Assembly: GCA_017506865.1 (NCBI GenBank)
Contig: JAFCMP010000279.1
Span: forward strand, 744,001-808,000
Reading direction: 5' to 3'
Source of the DNA: Tribonema minus
Lineage: Eukaryota > Sar > Xanthophyceae > Tribonematales > Tribonemataceae
Length of the DNA stretch: 64,000 nt
Shown one piece after another: positions 37,401 through 48,238 of this stretch. The notes beneath the pieces are model-generated. The model was not told the origin of the DNA. It saw nothing but the letters and a program-made list of their open reading frames with translations, and did no database searches. The translations under genes were made by a program, and so were the position numbers. Positions within the stretch are counted from its first letter, which is position 1. The number at the start of each line of letters is the position of its first letter.

Positions 37401-40400
37401 TATGGGAGTTGTGACTCGCCATTTGTGCCCATCACACGATGACAGCCTGCGTGCTCGCGGCGATTGGCCATTAGAAGTACTTGCATAGCAAGAGAGGGTC
37501 TGCAGCAATATGCAAATATGCGGTTGCTGCTGCATGGTGTGTTTGGCTCTAACAGCCAGTTTACCAGCTTACCCACCGGGCGGGGCGGGTGCAACTGGTG
37601 CGTGCGTGCTCAGCGTTCATTTACGACTACACGAGCGTTGAGTACTCGGCTGTTAAAATCCTGCGGCCCGAAAGTGCAAATGATGAGACAAATTTGTACG
37701 TGCGATGGGCGGCTGGAGCGCCGTTGGCCTCTGCCGCCCTCCATGAGCAGACAAGATTAGTCTTTCTGATGCACCAGTCCCGTGAGGAGGAGACTCCCAA
37801 TTGGCCAACGTAAAGGTATCGATGTTCAGTGCACACAGGAGTAGTGACTACAAGCGTGACCGAGCACTGTAGTGAGCCCCCACCCCGCTCCGCAATGTGA
37901 GGCGCCAGGCCAGGCTGCTCGCGAATGCAGCTGGTTGATCCACACTTCTACTTCGGAGTACCTCCACATTGACACGAGTATGCACAAAGCTCTTTATGTA
38001 GCACGGCGCACAGCTGCATCAACACAGCACCGACCCCCCCCTCCCCCCCCCCCTCCCACCTGACCCCCCCATAAAACAGATCCGCGGCGCCGGGCAGCAG
38101 CTCGCGGACGCGCTGCTCGTCCTCAAGCACCAGGGCGCGGTCGCCATGGCGGCGGCGGGCTTCCAGGCGGTGTGCGAGGCGCTGCTATGTCAGCGCTCGG
38201 CGGGCGCGGCGAGCGGCGGCGCGCGCCTGGAGGACGGCGCCGCGCTCGCGGCGCTGCCGGCTGCGTGGATGGACGCGCTGCTGCGGCGGCTCGGCGGCAG
38301 CGGCCAGGAGGTGCGCCGGGTGTGCGCGCTGCTGCTGCCGCTGTGGCGCGGCACGTGTTTGTGCGTGTGCGCAGGGGCCGCGGGATGCGGCCTTGTGCAA
38401 CGGCTGCGCTCTGTGTGTGTATGTGTGTATGGCCTGTTGCGCGACAGTGTGCTGCCGCAGTCATGCCTGTGAGGCCCTCCTGCCCGTCTCAGAGCCACCT
38501 ACACATAGCATACCCAGCGCAGTTGCTGTCGCCCTTGCCGTCAGGCAGAGGCGGAATTGACGTTGCAGCAGCGGCGGCGTTCACATGGCAGACCCAGCTT
38601 CGCCACTGCCGCTCTTGCCGTCAAGCGGAGGCAGCCTCGGCGCCGCAGCAGCGCCGTCATTCGCGCTCACAGCCGCGGCCTGCGCATCACCATCAGAACC
38701 GCTGGTGTCTCGCTGCAGGCGCGCAGCAGCAGCAGCGGCGGCGGCGCCAGCAATGCCTGATGCCCTAATCTGTGCACTGCCCACATACAAGCCCTGTGCC
38801 AACCTCATACAACCTTCCCCCCTCCCCCCCGGACTGTCTCCATGCGCAGCTGCTGCTGCGGCGCAGCGGCGGCTTCGCGGCCGCGTTCCAGGCGCTGCTG
38901 CGTGCGGAGCCGCGCAACTGCGCCCCGGTGCTGCTGCCGCGCGCCATGGCGCGGCTGCTAGCGCTGGCGCGCCCGACCGCCGATGCGCTGCCGCAGCGCT
39001 CTGCAGCTGCCGCCACCGGCAGCGGCGGCGCATCTTCCGCCACGGCCTCTACGCTCATTCACTCTGCAGCAGCAGCAGCACCGGCAACGGCAGTCAGCGG
39101 CTCGGCAGCGCTAGCGGCAGCGCAGGCGCCCACTGAGGATGTTGGCAGCGGCGGCGGCGGCAGCGCGGCGGCGGAGGCGGCGTGGCGCGCGCAGGTGCAC
39201 AGCCTGAACGTGCTGCGGCTGGCGTTCATCGACTCCACGCTCGCGCGCGACGTCATGCCGTACGTGGCGCCCGCCATGATGGTGAGTGCGCGCGCGGATG
39301 CGCATATTAGGAGGTCCGGTTTGCGGGTTGAGATGCTGCGCTCGGGGCCGCTTGCGGCTCTGTTGTGTGTCGCTCTCAACTTCGCAAGCTGTTGTTTTGT
39401 ACATGCAATGTGGCTTGGGCTTGGTTCACACGAGTGCGCCTGTTGACTATTACCTGCGGGAGCGCTTTGTTCTGCTGCAGCGATGACATCGCTTGCGGCC
39501 AACTCCTTCCTATAGAACTTGCAGAAGATTTGCAATCAAGGGTCTTTTGAGACCTTTTTGTGCCACAGGTCATCATGGTGTCGTACACATGAATGGGATG
39601 AAGCAAGTGGTCACCAGCAGCTGACATTTGGACTTGCCACGTGATGGGCGTGCGGGCATGCGCACCACATGTCTATGCATGCATCATGCGGCTCGTTACA
39701 GCGCGCCATACAGTATGTAGGCGCACTTGAAGTACCAAAGCTCGGCCGTCGCTTGCTCATATCTCAAACTTCAACTGCGTCCTCCGCGCCGCAGGCCGCC
39801 ATCGACGCCTTCGAGCACCCCCAGTTTGCGGTGCGCAACAGCGGCATGATGGTGCTGAGCGCTGTCATCCAGCGCGCGATCTGCAACCAGAAGAACGACG
39901 CCGGGAGGGACAGGTGACCCCCTCGACGCGCGTGCATGTGAAAAAGCTTGCGCACAGAGGTGTTTCTGACTACCGTGGAGAGGATGACACTGTCTGACTC
40001 GTGGCCAACGACTGCAGCAGCGGCGACAACGGTTATCGGTGGAAGGCATTTGCGGCTGATCACGCCTTGTCACCCTAGAGCGCTACGATCTTTTGATTCG
40101 TTTCCATGTGGTGTATGTTTACCACAAGTGAAGCTGGGCCTTGCAGTGCGTCACGGAGGTTGTTGATTCCTCTAGCACACAAGCGTCGCCGCGCGCTACG
40201 GAAAATGCCACCTTTTTCCCCATCAGCTGTGCCGGGCAACGCCATTTCAGGCAGCGACTCTGCCAGCGGCACAACAGGGGGGAGAGGAGGGGGGGGAGCA
40301 AGTGGCTTTCATTGCGGTATTGGCTTGCAGAGACTTCGGACGCTGTGGACTGTGTCACGACTGTTGGCATGCCTTAGAAGAGAGTGCCACTGCCTAGACC

Positions 40401-43400
40401 GTGGAGCGTTCCTGACATGCACAGCGTGGCGCAACCAACGATGCGAGCGAACCAGCAGGGGTCCTGGCCTGCTTCGTGCCGCCACGAGCGCCAGCGCTGT
40501 GTACGCACAACCATGCTTTCCTTGCGTTGCCAGGTGACCAGGGGTGAGAAAAACCCTCCGGTTCCAACCAGGCGTGACGATCGGTCTTGCGCAGATTACA
40601 TACAACACAAAGATCCCGGAGCAGTGGTAGACCGGTGAAGGAAGCACTGGAGTTGAGCCATGCCACGCCTCCCATACATGCGGTCATTCCGCGACCTTTA
40701 TGCATCGCGCCACGCACCCCCTGTCACCCCCCCTTCCCCCCCCCCCTTGCGCGGCGTTCTGCATCCTGCCGTGCGCCCCCACTTAACCCCCCCCCCCCCC
40801 CCCCCCAACCGCTGCAGCACGGTGACAGTCCAGGGCTTCTTCGACCTGTACCCGGCGATGCATACCTACCTGCTTATGCAGCTGGCGCGCGCGTCCGCGC
40901 ACGCGGCGAGCGGCGGCCTGCACCCCCTGCTCCACCCCACGCTGCTGCTGCTCAGCCGGCTGCGCCCGGCGCTGCACGCCGGCAGGTGAGGCTCAGCGGC
41001 GCGTTTGCGCGTTGAGAAAATGGTGTGTGTGTGTGTGGTTTGACGTGGGCCAGCGGCGCTGTTGCGTTGAGGAAAGGGTGGTTGCGTGTCCGCGCAAGCG
41101 GCGAGCGGCGGCCTGCATCCTCTGCTGCACCCCACGCTGCTGCTGCTCAGCCGGCTGCGCCCGGCACTGCACGCCGGCAGGTGAGGCTCCGCAGCGGCGC
41201 TGTTGCGCTCAAATAATCGTTGCGTTCCGCATTGCAGCGACGTCATGCGGTCAGCGAGCGCCCCGTGCTCTTCCGATTGATGAGAGGACTTCAATCGCCC
41301 TTCGAATGCTGAGTGAGACGTCAGTGAGGCTTAGCGGCGCTGTCGCGCGTTGAGAAAGTGGTCATTTGTGGTGCGCCGGTAGTCTGCGGTTCAGGAGGAC
41401 GCGGAGGTGTGTTGCGCCAGAAGTCTGCATTCAAGCGGCGTCATGCGGTCAGCGAGCTTAGGGTTGGGGTTGGGGCTCTGATCATCCGATACCTTGATCA
41501 GAAGTTTGCATCGAGCTCGCAAGTGCTGGGCGAGACACTGGAAACATCCGCTGCGTCGGCCCGTCGATTGTTCACCTTCGCGGGGCGCTTTCGCGCGTTG
41601 AGGGGTGGCGGTCCTGGTACGCTGGCGTGTGCTCCAGGAGGTTGCGGGGACGAAGTCCCCGTGGGCAGTCGAGTGAGGTGTGGGGGCGCGGCGGATGCGG
41701 ACGACGCCCCCCTGCGTCCTCCCACATCGCTGATGCTCAGCAGGCTGTGGCTGATCGCTACTTGCTGGAGGGCACGATTGTCTAGCAGCGGAGCGCTCCT
41801 GCTGGCGTCGTGGGCCTGCCGCTCGTAAACTGTGCTAATGAAGCAACTTCAAAGCAACTTGAGTTTGAAGTTGATGCTTGAGTTGAAGTTGATGCCGCAG
41901 TCTGTTCATTCCGCGAACACCCTCTGTGGGTCACTGCTCCGTAGACCACGAACAGCCTTACGTCACTTAGATGACCTCTATGAAAACATCTTAATGGTGA
42001 TCCCCCCCCCCCCTTAACTCGCTGTTCGACGCGCAGGCAAGGCGCGCCTCAGAGCGATGCTGAGGATGCAAGCAGCAGCGCTCGACCGCAGCCGCAGCGC
42101 GACGGCGCATCAGCGGCTCAGGCGGCGTCGCCGTACGCGTCGGACTACGCCGCGCCGTTTGTGCCGCTGGTGACGGCCACACGCGGCAGCTCGCACTGTG
42201 AGTCATCTAGCGCATCGCCGCGCATGCCAGAATGCATCACCTGCTACAGTGGAAGCAGTGACTAGGGGGATGAGGACCCCCCTTCGAAATAAAGTCAATG
42301 TTCTCCGCTGCTGCTGATGGTGTTCAATAGCTCAAATGAATAAGCTAAATGAGCCCTTTGAAATGCACCTAGCCTCGAGACTAGCAATTTCGAACTTCAC
42401 AAGTCATAGGCGAAACAGTGGCCCAGTCTGTGGTTGAAGCTACTAGGGTTAGAGCTAGGGCTTGGTCTAACTCGGCACCAACAAGTTTGCGAGTCTCAAG
42501 GCCTCCACCAATGAACGCCTGACACGTAGGGCTTTCCAGCGGACCGATCAGTTTCAGCGAAAACAGCGGTAAACATCGATTGCTTTTCAATAGAAGGCTG
42601 CTGCCGAAAGCTTGAAAAGAGCGCTCGCTGCTGTCACCTAAGCGGCCGCTGTCTTGCTACCCAGCCCATACAGCCGTGTTGAGAGACTCGTCAGCACGTG
42701 CCGAGCAATTGCCACATGCAGCATGGCCTTTCAAGTGTGGGTTCCTGCTGCCAGCAGCTACAGCTGCAGCAGCGCGCGGTCACCAGTGCTGCTCACCCTG
42801 CTATGTACACATGACGAGCAGTATGGTGCTGGAAAATGCTCACATGCATGTGTACTTCCTCTGCACAAGCCTCATTTTCTCGATGGGGTCGAGGTTTCGT
42901 CATATAGGCGGTGAAAGCCGGTCGCGATCGCCAAAAATCGACTAAACGGCGTTCGTAAGCGGTTTTATGTGACTTTTTGCGACTTAAGTCGCCTAAAGTC
43001 GGACAAACTGTCACCTATCCTGCTCCTCAATGAGGGGATTCTTGTCCTTGTGGTTTGAGATTGCAACTCCCTCCCCATGAAAAGTTATCCCATATCAACC
43101 CCCATCCCCCTAGTCATTGCTTCCACTGTAATTCTGAAGCACCGTCTGTAGACTCTGGCACCGCTGGCTCGTCCTGCGGCCCCCCTTGCACCCTGACGGC
43201 TCTTGAACGCCGCCCAATACGTCTTGCATGTCTCGGCGACCTCACAGCACGGAGCGCGTGTGCGCTGAGCGCGGGCGTGCTGAACTCGCCTGTCGCCGCC
43301 CTGCAAGCCCTGTGCCCTCACCTCGCTGCTCTCTCTGCCACGTTGTTCGTCCGCAAACTCATTACATGCAGGGATGGCGCGTGCAATGGGCGCGCGCGCG

Positions 43401-46400
43401 CTCGCGTCGCTCGTCTCCGCCGCGGAGGCGCCGGCACTGATCGGCGCGCTGGTGCGCGGCCTGCCGGCGTCGCCGCGGCGGCTGGCGCGCCACAACGCGG
43501 CGCACGGCACGCTGCTGCAGGTGCGCTCAGTGTTGCTCAATGCAGTTGGCGGCGTTGGCAGCGCACTGTGCAACGGACGCCTGATACGCCATTGCCCTGT
43601 GTCGTATGATGAGGTCATGGGCTGAAGCAGGAACACACGCTTGTCTGGCGGATATGGTTATGTAGGGTCGTGGGTCGATCCCCCCCCCTTCACCCCGTGC
43701 TCCACTGTCTTTCCCTGTGCCTGCTGCCTGCGCAGATCACCGAGCTGCTGAGGGTCGCCGCGGCGCAGGGCGCGCGTGCGCACGCCTCCGCCGCCGCCGC
43801 CGCCGCGCCGCTGCTCGGCGATCGCGCGTGGCTGCGTGACGCGCGCCACATGCCGTGCCCGCCCGTGCGCATCGCAGCGCTCGACGCCGCTGCCCTCGTC
43901 TCCGGCGCTGCCGCGGCGGCGCGCAGCGGCAGCGGCGGCGGCGGCAGCGGCGGCGGCGGTGCAGAGGCAGTTACGGGTCTGGCGGAAGCGGACGTGCTGG
44001 CGATCAGCGTACCACTGCAGGGGGTGCTCGGGGGAGCCGCAGAGGTGCGCAGCTTGCGGGCATGACGTGCTGCAGTAGCTGGTAAAGCTTGGTGTGGACT
44101 GTAGCAGCCGCCGCGAAGCGCGTAGGTAGCACTGCGTTCGTATCAGGGGCAGCGGCGCTGAGCATCTCCCTTGTGCATACATAACTTGGGTCGCATGCTA
44201 ATCATTATGGCACACTGGTCGCTTGCTGGGGGTGTGCTCTGGTCATCGGCAGCGCCGCGGCTCCGCAGCGCCGCAGCGACTCTCATCACGCATCGTGCGC
44301 ACGTACATGCGGAGGCCCAGCCACCAGAAAAGATGGTGTGGTGATCTCACCCCGTGCGCATTTGTTCCTTCACTTCACATCTCTGCTCACTGCGTGCAGA
44401 CTGCCGCAGCGTGCGACGTTCCGCCCGTGCCCTGTGAGGCGCTCGTCGCCGCGCGAGCTGCCGCGCTATGGACGCGCCTGCAGCTGCAGGCCTGCGCCGC
44501 CGCCGCTGCCGCCGCCGCTGCTGCCGCCCATGGCAGCAACGGCGGCAGCGCTGCCGCTGCGGATGGCGCGGTGGCGGCGCTGACGACGGTGCTCCGCGGC
44601 AAGGGCGTCGGCGGCGACGTGCGCGACGCCGTGATCAAGGCGCTCAAGCGCGCCGTCAAGAACGGCGGCGCTGCGTGCGGTGAGTACCAGTTCTGTGCGG
44701 GGCACGCAGTGCCATGTGCTGCGGGAATGAGTGGATCTCACGGTGTGTGAAGGCTGGGGGTCTCTTCTCAGCTTTGTGTGCGGGATGCTTGTCTCGCACA
44801 GCCGACTTGGAGTGCATGCGCAGCAGTACACACTGAGCCAGCTTGACGATAATGCGCATGCACCACCTCTTTTGAACAATCCAGGAGCGCCTCACTCCTG
44901 TGGCACAGGGCGCTGGCGTGTACAGCAGCTCGCGCAGCGCACGTTGCTGCCCCCGCGCCCTGCACTCTCGCACATGCGCGCAGCTCGTGCAAATCACACC
45001 CCCACCCCGCTATGATCACATCCCCACCCCGCTCTGCCTTATACTTCAGGTTAGAATGAGCAATTAGCTCTGCCCCACGCCCACGCGCTCACACAGACAG
45101 CCTTTGAACCTCAACTGCACGCACTGCCGCCGCGCGCAGGCCACAATGCAGACTTGTCTACACCTCATTGTCTTCAGCGCTGCCGTCGTGCTCAACCTCA
45201 CTCGCATCTGCGCTCGCGCTGCTGCCGCCTGCTGCCGCCGCTGCGCGCAGGCGGCGCGTCCGCGGCACTGCCCACCGGCGCCCTCCGCGCGCTGCGCGCC
45301 GCCGCCGCCGACAGCCTCGCGCGCTTCTACAATGCTGACTTTTCCACACCTCATTGTCTTCAGCGCACGCTGCCGTCGCGCTCAACCTCACTGTCATCTG
45401 CGCTGGCGCCGCCGCCGCTGCGCGCAGGCGGCGCGTCCGCGGCGCTGCCAAGCGGCGCCCTCCGCGCGCTGCGCGCCACCGCCGCCGACGGCCTCGCGCT
45501 TGAGAGCTACGCGCCCAATCGGCGCCGTTTGCTGCGGCTGCTGTGCCGCCTGGCCGCCCTGCTGGGGGCTGCAGAGCCCCCCTGCGAGGCGCTGCTGGGT
45601 CTGTGGGGGGTGTTGGAGGAGGGGGAGGGGCACGGGGACACGGCCGCCGCGGCGCTGGAGCTGATGGGGCAGTGCGTGCGGCACGGCGGGCTGAGCGTCG
45701 CACAGGTGAAGTTGTACTTGAAGTTTCGGCCAGCGTCGCACACAGTGGGCTGAGTGCCGCGCAGGCGGTATTCTTTTTGCCTGGAGTATGTGGTAGGAGT
45801 ATGTCAGGGCCAAGGTTGGTGTGTATTGTTAGCCTTAATGTGACAGTCACAGTTGAGATGTTTGCCAATCAGAAATGAGGCGACATCTCCGCCGCGGCCT
45901 TGGACGTCATGGACTAGTATGAGGATCGTGGCGGGCTGGCTGAGCGCGCTGCACAGATCAGTTTTTACGTGAAGTATTTGCGCTGGGATTGACATCACTG
46001 TTAGCGCAATGCTCTCAGTAATACATGATGCCATCATGATCACCTCACTTGGCGTCGCCCCGCGTGCCATTCGCCGACCTCGACGCATTCGGTCTTTGTA
46101 GGATTCTGTCGGAACCAGGTGGAGCACTGGGTCGCGGCGGTGAGCGCTGCTGCGCAAACGACGGCGATGCCATCATGATTACCTCAATTGGTGTTGCCCC
46201 GCGCGCCATCCGCTGACCTCAAACGCATTTTGTCTTCCTGCGATTCTGTTTTGACCAGGTGGAGCACTGGGTGGCGGCAGTGAGTGCTGCTGCGCAGACG
46301 ACGGCGCCGCTGGCGGCGCGGCAGGCCGCGTGCGCGACGCTGGCCGCGTCCGGCGCGCTGCAGCGGGAGGGCGACGCCGTGGCGGTGCAGCTCTGGTTTA

Positions 46401-48238
46401 GCATGCTGCTGCTGCTGCAGGTGCGCAGCGGCTGCGGCAATGCCAGTTGCAGAACGCGCGGCAGTGTACTCGCAAAGCTGTCCGGAATAGCTCAGAAATT
46501 CAGTGAACCATAACAGGTCGTCCCATGCTCTTTAGCTGCATGGCTGCGGATGCTGTGAGGCCGCAGTGGCGCGGCTGGGGCTTAGCGGCCCTGCTGCTGC
46601 TGGTTCGCAAGGGCCTCTGAACGGAGCTGGTGGCGTTGATTACAATGATAATTGGTATTCTTGCGGCAGTATGCGGCACATTGACGTGTGGCACATGCAT
46701 GTTTGAACTATTCACAAACCGCTTCATTCTCATGATAGCGTGTTGCTGGCAGCCTTGGCACGGCGGAAGCATTTGACCTGCGAGTTCAAGTAGTGGGAGT
46801 TGCGTGCACAACAAAGGTGAGCAGTGGGCGTCCTCTGCTTCAGTGTGCAGTTGGGGTTTGGTTCTGCAATGACATGCGAGCAGCTGTCGCCATGACCTGG
46901 CAGCCTGCACCACTGCCTCTTAAGAGACGGTCGTCAGCCGCTGAAGCTGCTTTGCGTCTGTCCAGCTCATGCGACCGGCGCTTGCTCTAACGCATCTTGC
47001 ACTCTGCTGCAATTCACCCACCCAACAGGACGACGACGAGGGCGCGCGCACCGCCGCCGCCGCCACCTGCAGCCGAGCGCTGCCACCAGCGCCAGCAACG
47101 CTCAGCCAGCCGCCGCTGCCGCGACCCTCATGCTACGCGGGCCTCCGCGCCGTCGAAGCCGCGTACACGCAGCTAGCCCGCATCGGCGCTGCGCCGGGGC
47201 CCGCACGTGACGCCTACCTGCGCGGCCTGCTAACCCTAGCCCTGGAAGCGGGCGCGACGGCGGTTGCGTCGCTCGCCGCGCACGCCGCCGCGGCGCCCGG
47301 CGCCACCGCCGCGGCCCTCTCGCGCGCCGTCTTCGAGCCGGAGGAGAGCAACATGCACGCGGAGCCGGTGGTCACGGCGCAGCACGTGGCGGCCGCGCTG
47401 CTGGGGCCTGCCGGCCGCAGCGGCAGCGGCGGCGGCAGCACCGGCGGCGGCGGAGGGGACGGCAGCAGCCCCCTCGCTGGTCTGCTGGGGGCGCAGGAGG
47501 CAGCGCTCTGTGCGGAGCTGGTGGAGCGCGCGGGCGCGGCGGCGCGGCTGCTGCCGGATGCGTGCCGCCGGTCGGAGTGGATGGGCGGCGCCACCGCGCA
47601 CCCTGCGACGTTTGCGGGTGCGCTGACCTCGGAGCTGGGCTTGTGTGATGTCCTGCGCTGTGTGTGTGGACTGTGCGCAAATGGCGTGTGAAGTTGCGGG
47701 TGCTTGCACGCCCTGGCACTTATGTGCAGGCATCATAGTGCACTGCGCGCGCTCGTTGGTCGATCTGAAAGCACAAGTTGCCATTGCACATGGTAGTATG
47801 CAGCCACTCTGGAAGCCAAGTTGTTCCAGAGACTCGCCTGAGAATCACCACCCAAGGTGTTGCCTGGTACATGCATCTAGCGTCCCTTGGCAGCAGCGCA
47901 CAACAACAGCGCAGAGAAAGCGCTGGCTCACCATTGCAGTGCCTGAACAATTTCACAAACCCATACGTCTGATGCTGTTTGTGCGCCGTTTGTGTGCAGC
48001 CGTGTACGGAGCGCTGGCGACAGCGGCAGCAGTCATGATCGCCGGCCGCCACCACATACCGCCGCCGGCACTAGAGGAAGCAGCTGCGGCGGCGGCCGCA
48101 GCGTTGGCGCAGAGCAACTTTGAGATCCACCCTTATGTGACCGGGGTGCTGAGGTGCATAGCCACCGCTGCCAGCGGTCAAGTAGCAGGGATTGACGCGT
48201 CCAGCAAGCATGCTTTCAATTTCTTAACGCTTGAATGA
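23578..48238 (+). CDS. THADA: THADA/Trm732 homologue (DUF2428 family)
   Basis: Twenty-six phase-consistent exons give about 2,445 codons: 23578-24957, 25528-25761, 27825-28028, 28449-28562, 29112-29332, 29864-30017, 30682-30765, 31562-31640, 32316-32458, 33075-33140, 33649-33802, 34139-35163, 35419-35616, 36014-36178, 38080-38310, 38850-39281, 39795-39913, 40818-40985, 42037-42197, 43372-43520, 43736-44044, 44400-44679, 45428-45705, 46259-46420, 47029-47617, 48000-48238. THADA signatures appear in family order: TLPASRLYSFQALEAWL, LRLGALGLLACDARTATLP, LLDGIYPGAPF, RESDAGALILRLLLRSY, GSWLIVKEAARCLGALV, LKHQGAVAMAAAGFQAVCEA, LRRSGGFAAAFQALLRAEP, LNVLRLAFIDSTL, FAVRNSGMMVLSAVIQRAI, FFDLYPAMHTYLLMQL, RAMGARALASLV, HNAAHGTLLQ, VFEPEESNMHAEPVVTAQHV. 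Yeast Trm732 partners Trm7 for 2'-O-methylation of tRNA position 32; HEAT-like helical protein. It is longer than human THADA because of Ala/Gly-rich insertions. Least certain: the start codon, exon 31562-31640, and the 47617 donor. Confidence 0.92.
26090..27760. repeat. Tandem repeat of about 0.5 kb in THADA intron 2
   Basis: A block with TCTGACACCTCTTGTTTGACG, CAGCCAAAATGGC and CAACCCGATGAACGCA occurs at about 26572-26720, 27117-27270 and 27613-27740. A diverged copy is at about 26128-26230. A second block (TACAGGTT.C.CTTGTGTG to TTTTGTGGTGAGGTGGAAGC) occurs at about 26780-27045 and 27318-27580. The periods are about 549 and 496 bases. No open frame spans it. Confidence 0.85.
32505..32600 (+). 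repeat. Intronic copy of THADA exon 9 3' part
   Basis: After the donor of exon 32316-32458 the intron repeats the last 80 or so coding bases (GGCCTGCT(G/C)GCGTGCGA to TTGCA(G/A)GAG) and the donor (GTACATAGGTATA versus GTACGTAGGTATA). The copy has no acceptor. It would keep the reading frame if its donor were used with the exon 32316 acceptor only by retaining 32459-32592, so it is probably silent. Confidence 0.88.
33160..33470. repeat. Three-copy intronic tandem repeat
   Basis: CTCACA(A)CGGGC.TGGCTGC(C/T)G.GTCATCTCGT followed by CGTGCTGCCGCAA and TG.GAGTGC occurs at about 33170-33245, 33275-33350 and 33387-33472, within the THADA intron after exon 33075-33140. Confidence 0.75.
34043..34138 (+). 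promoter_or_regulatory. C-run 3' splice site of the largest internal THADA exon
   Basis: Long runs of C at 34043-34070 and 34101-34128 precede an acceptor CTAATAG|CAG|CAG. Either TAG (exon from 34139) or the next CAG (exon from 34142) keeps the reading frame, so this is a NAGNAG-type tandem acceptor that would add or remove one alanine. Similar C runs precede the exons at 29112, 32316, 38080, 40818 and 42037. Confidence 0.6.
36014..36966 (+). repeat. Four intronic copies of the 3' half of THADA exon 14
   Basis: Exon 36014-36178 ends CTGCTGTCGTACGACCAG|GCAAGG, a GC donor. The following intron holds four copies of its last 50-75 bases, ending at about 36364, 36530, 36752 and 36966. All keep the GC after (C/A)AG. 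The third copy has 41 bases of CCCTAA-type repeat inserted near its end. Spacing is about 165-220 bases, so each copy includes some intron DNA (TTGTTG.TGTCTGGGC.TG). Confidence 0.92.
36702..36743. repeat. Interstitial telomere-type repeat inside an exon copy
   Basis: About seven CCCTAA units (one CCTAAA variant) sit between GCCGCGCCGCTGCA and GTACGACCAGGCAAGG. In the parent exon these two pieces are separated only by a few bases, so the telomere-type DNA was inserted into, or filled in within, the duplicated exon fragment. Confidence 0.95.
37245..37790. repeat. Direct repeat pair in a THADA intron
   Basis: Positions 37255-37365 and 37676-37782 share GTGCAAATGATGAGACAAA, GATGGGCGGCT and a long, almost exact end (CATGAGCAGACAAGATTAGT to TGATGCACCA). 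The separation is about 420 bases. Confidence 0.85.
38511..38680. repeat. 80-base tandem pair in a THADA intron
   Basis: ACCCAGC(G/T).., GC(C/T)CTTGCCGTCA(G/A)GC and GAGGC.G followed by GCAGCAGCG recur at 38511-38590 and 38591-38675. The second half contains an Ala/Ser-rich open frame (38585 onward) that I do not regard as an exon. Confidence 0.6.
40009..40108 (+). repeat. Member of a second dispersed repeat family
   Basis: The core GGTGGAAGGCA(T/C)TTGCGGCT followed by CCTTGTCACCCTAGAGCGCT and ACGATCTTTTGA occurs at 40030-40108. Further members are at 18134-18215 (+), 31695-31758 (+) and 16340-16450 (minus orientation). The flank GCAGCAGCGGCGACAACGGT is shared by the copies at 40013 and 16450. 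The element is about 100 bases and non-coding. Confidence 0.85.
41096..41200 (+). repeat. Intronic copy of THADA exon 18 3' part
   Basis: The last 85 or so bases of exon 40818-40985 (from GCGGCGAGCGGCGGCCTGCA to CACGCCGGCAG), together with donor GTGAGGCTC, are repeated nearly exactly at 41096-41190 in the next intron. A much shorter and weaker echo (GTGAGGCTTAGCGGCGCTGT) is at 41325-41345. Confidence 0.92.
42875..43010. other. Compositionally odd palindromic patch in an intron
   Basis: This stretch is rich in TCG/CGA words (GGTCGCGATCGCC, AAATCGAC) and contains a perfect 14-base palindrome, GCGACTTAAGTCGC, at 42979-42992. It is unlike the surrounding intron. No function is apparent. Confidence 0.4.
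45147..45490 (+). repeat. Upstream copy of THADA exon 23 5' part
   Basis: The acceptor region and first 80 or so coding bases of exon 45428-45705 (GCGCGCAG|GCGGCGCGTCCGCGGC) are duplicated upstream: intron part from about 45147, coding part 45248-45325. The unit is about 180 bases. The upstream copy lacks a donor and the rest of the exon. Confidence 0.9.
46040..46300 (+). repeat. Upstream copy of THADA exon 24 5' part
   Basis: ACCAGGTGGAGCACTGGGT followed by GCGGC(G/A)GTGAG(C/T)GCTGCTGCGCA, with preceding intron text (GCCATCATGAT.ACCTCA), occurs at 46028-46170 and 46168-46310. The second copy is continuous with the rest of the exon and is the functional one. Confidence 0.9.

Noticed and set aside
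38585..38760. Ala/Ser-rich open frame as a THADA exon
   Set aside because: Exons 38310 and 38850 join in phase and match the family directly; the piece is part of an 80-base tandem repeat.
45248..45331. Upstream copy of THADA exon 23 as a separate exon
   Set aside because: It has an acceptor but no donor and would repeat residues; the downstream copy continues into conserved sequence.
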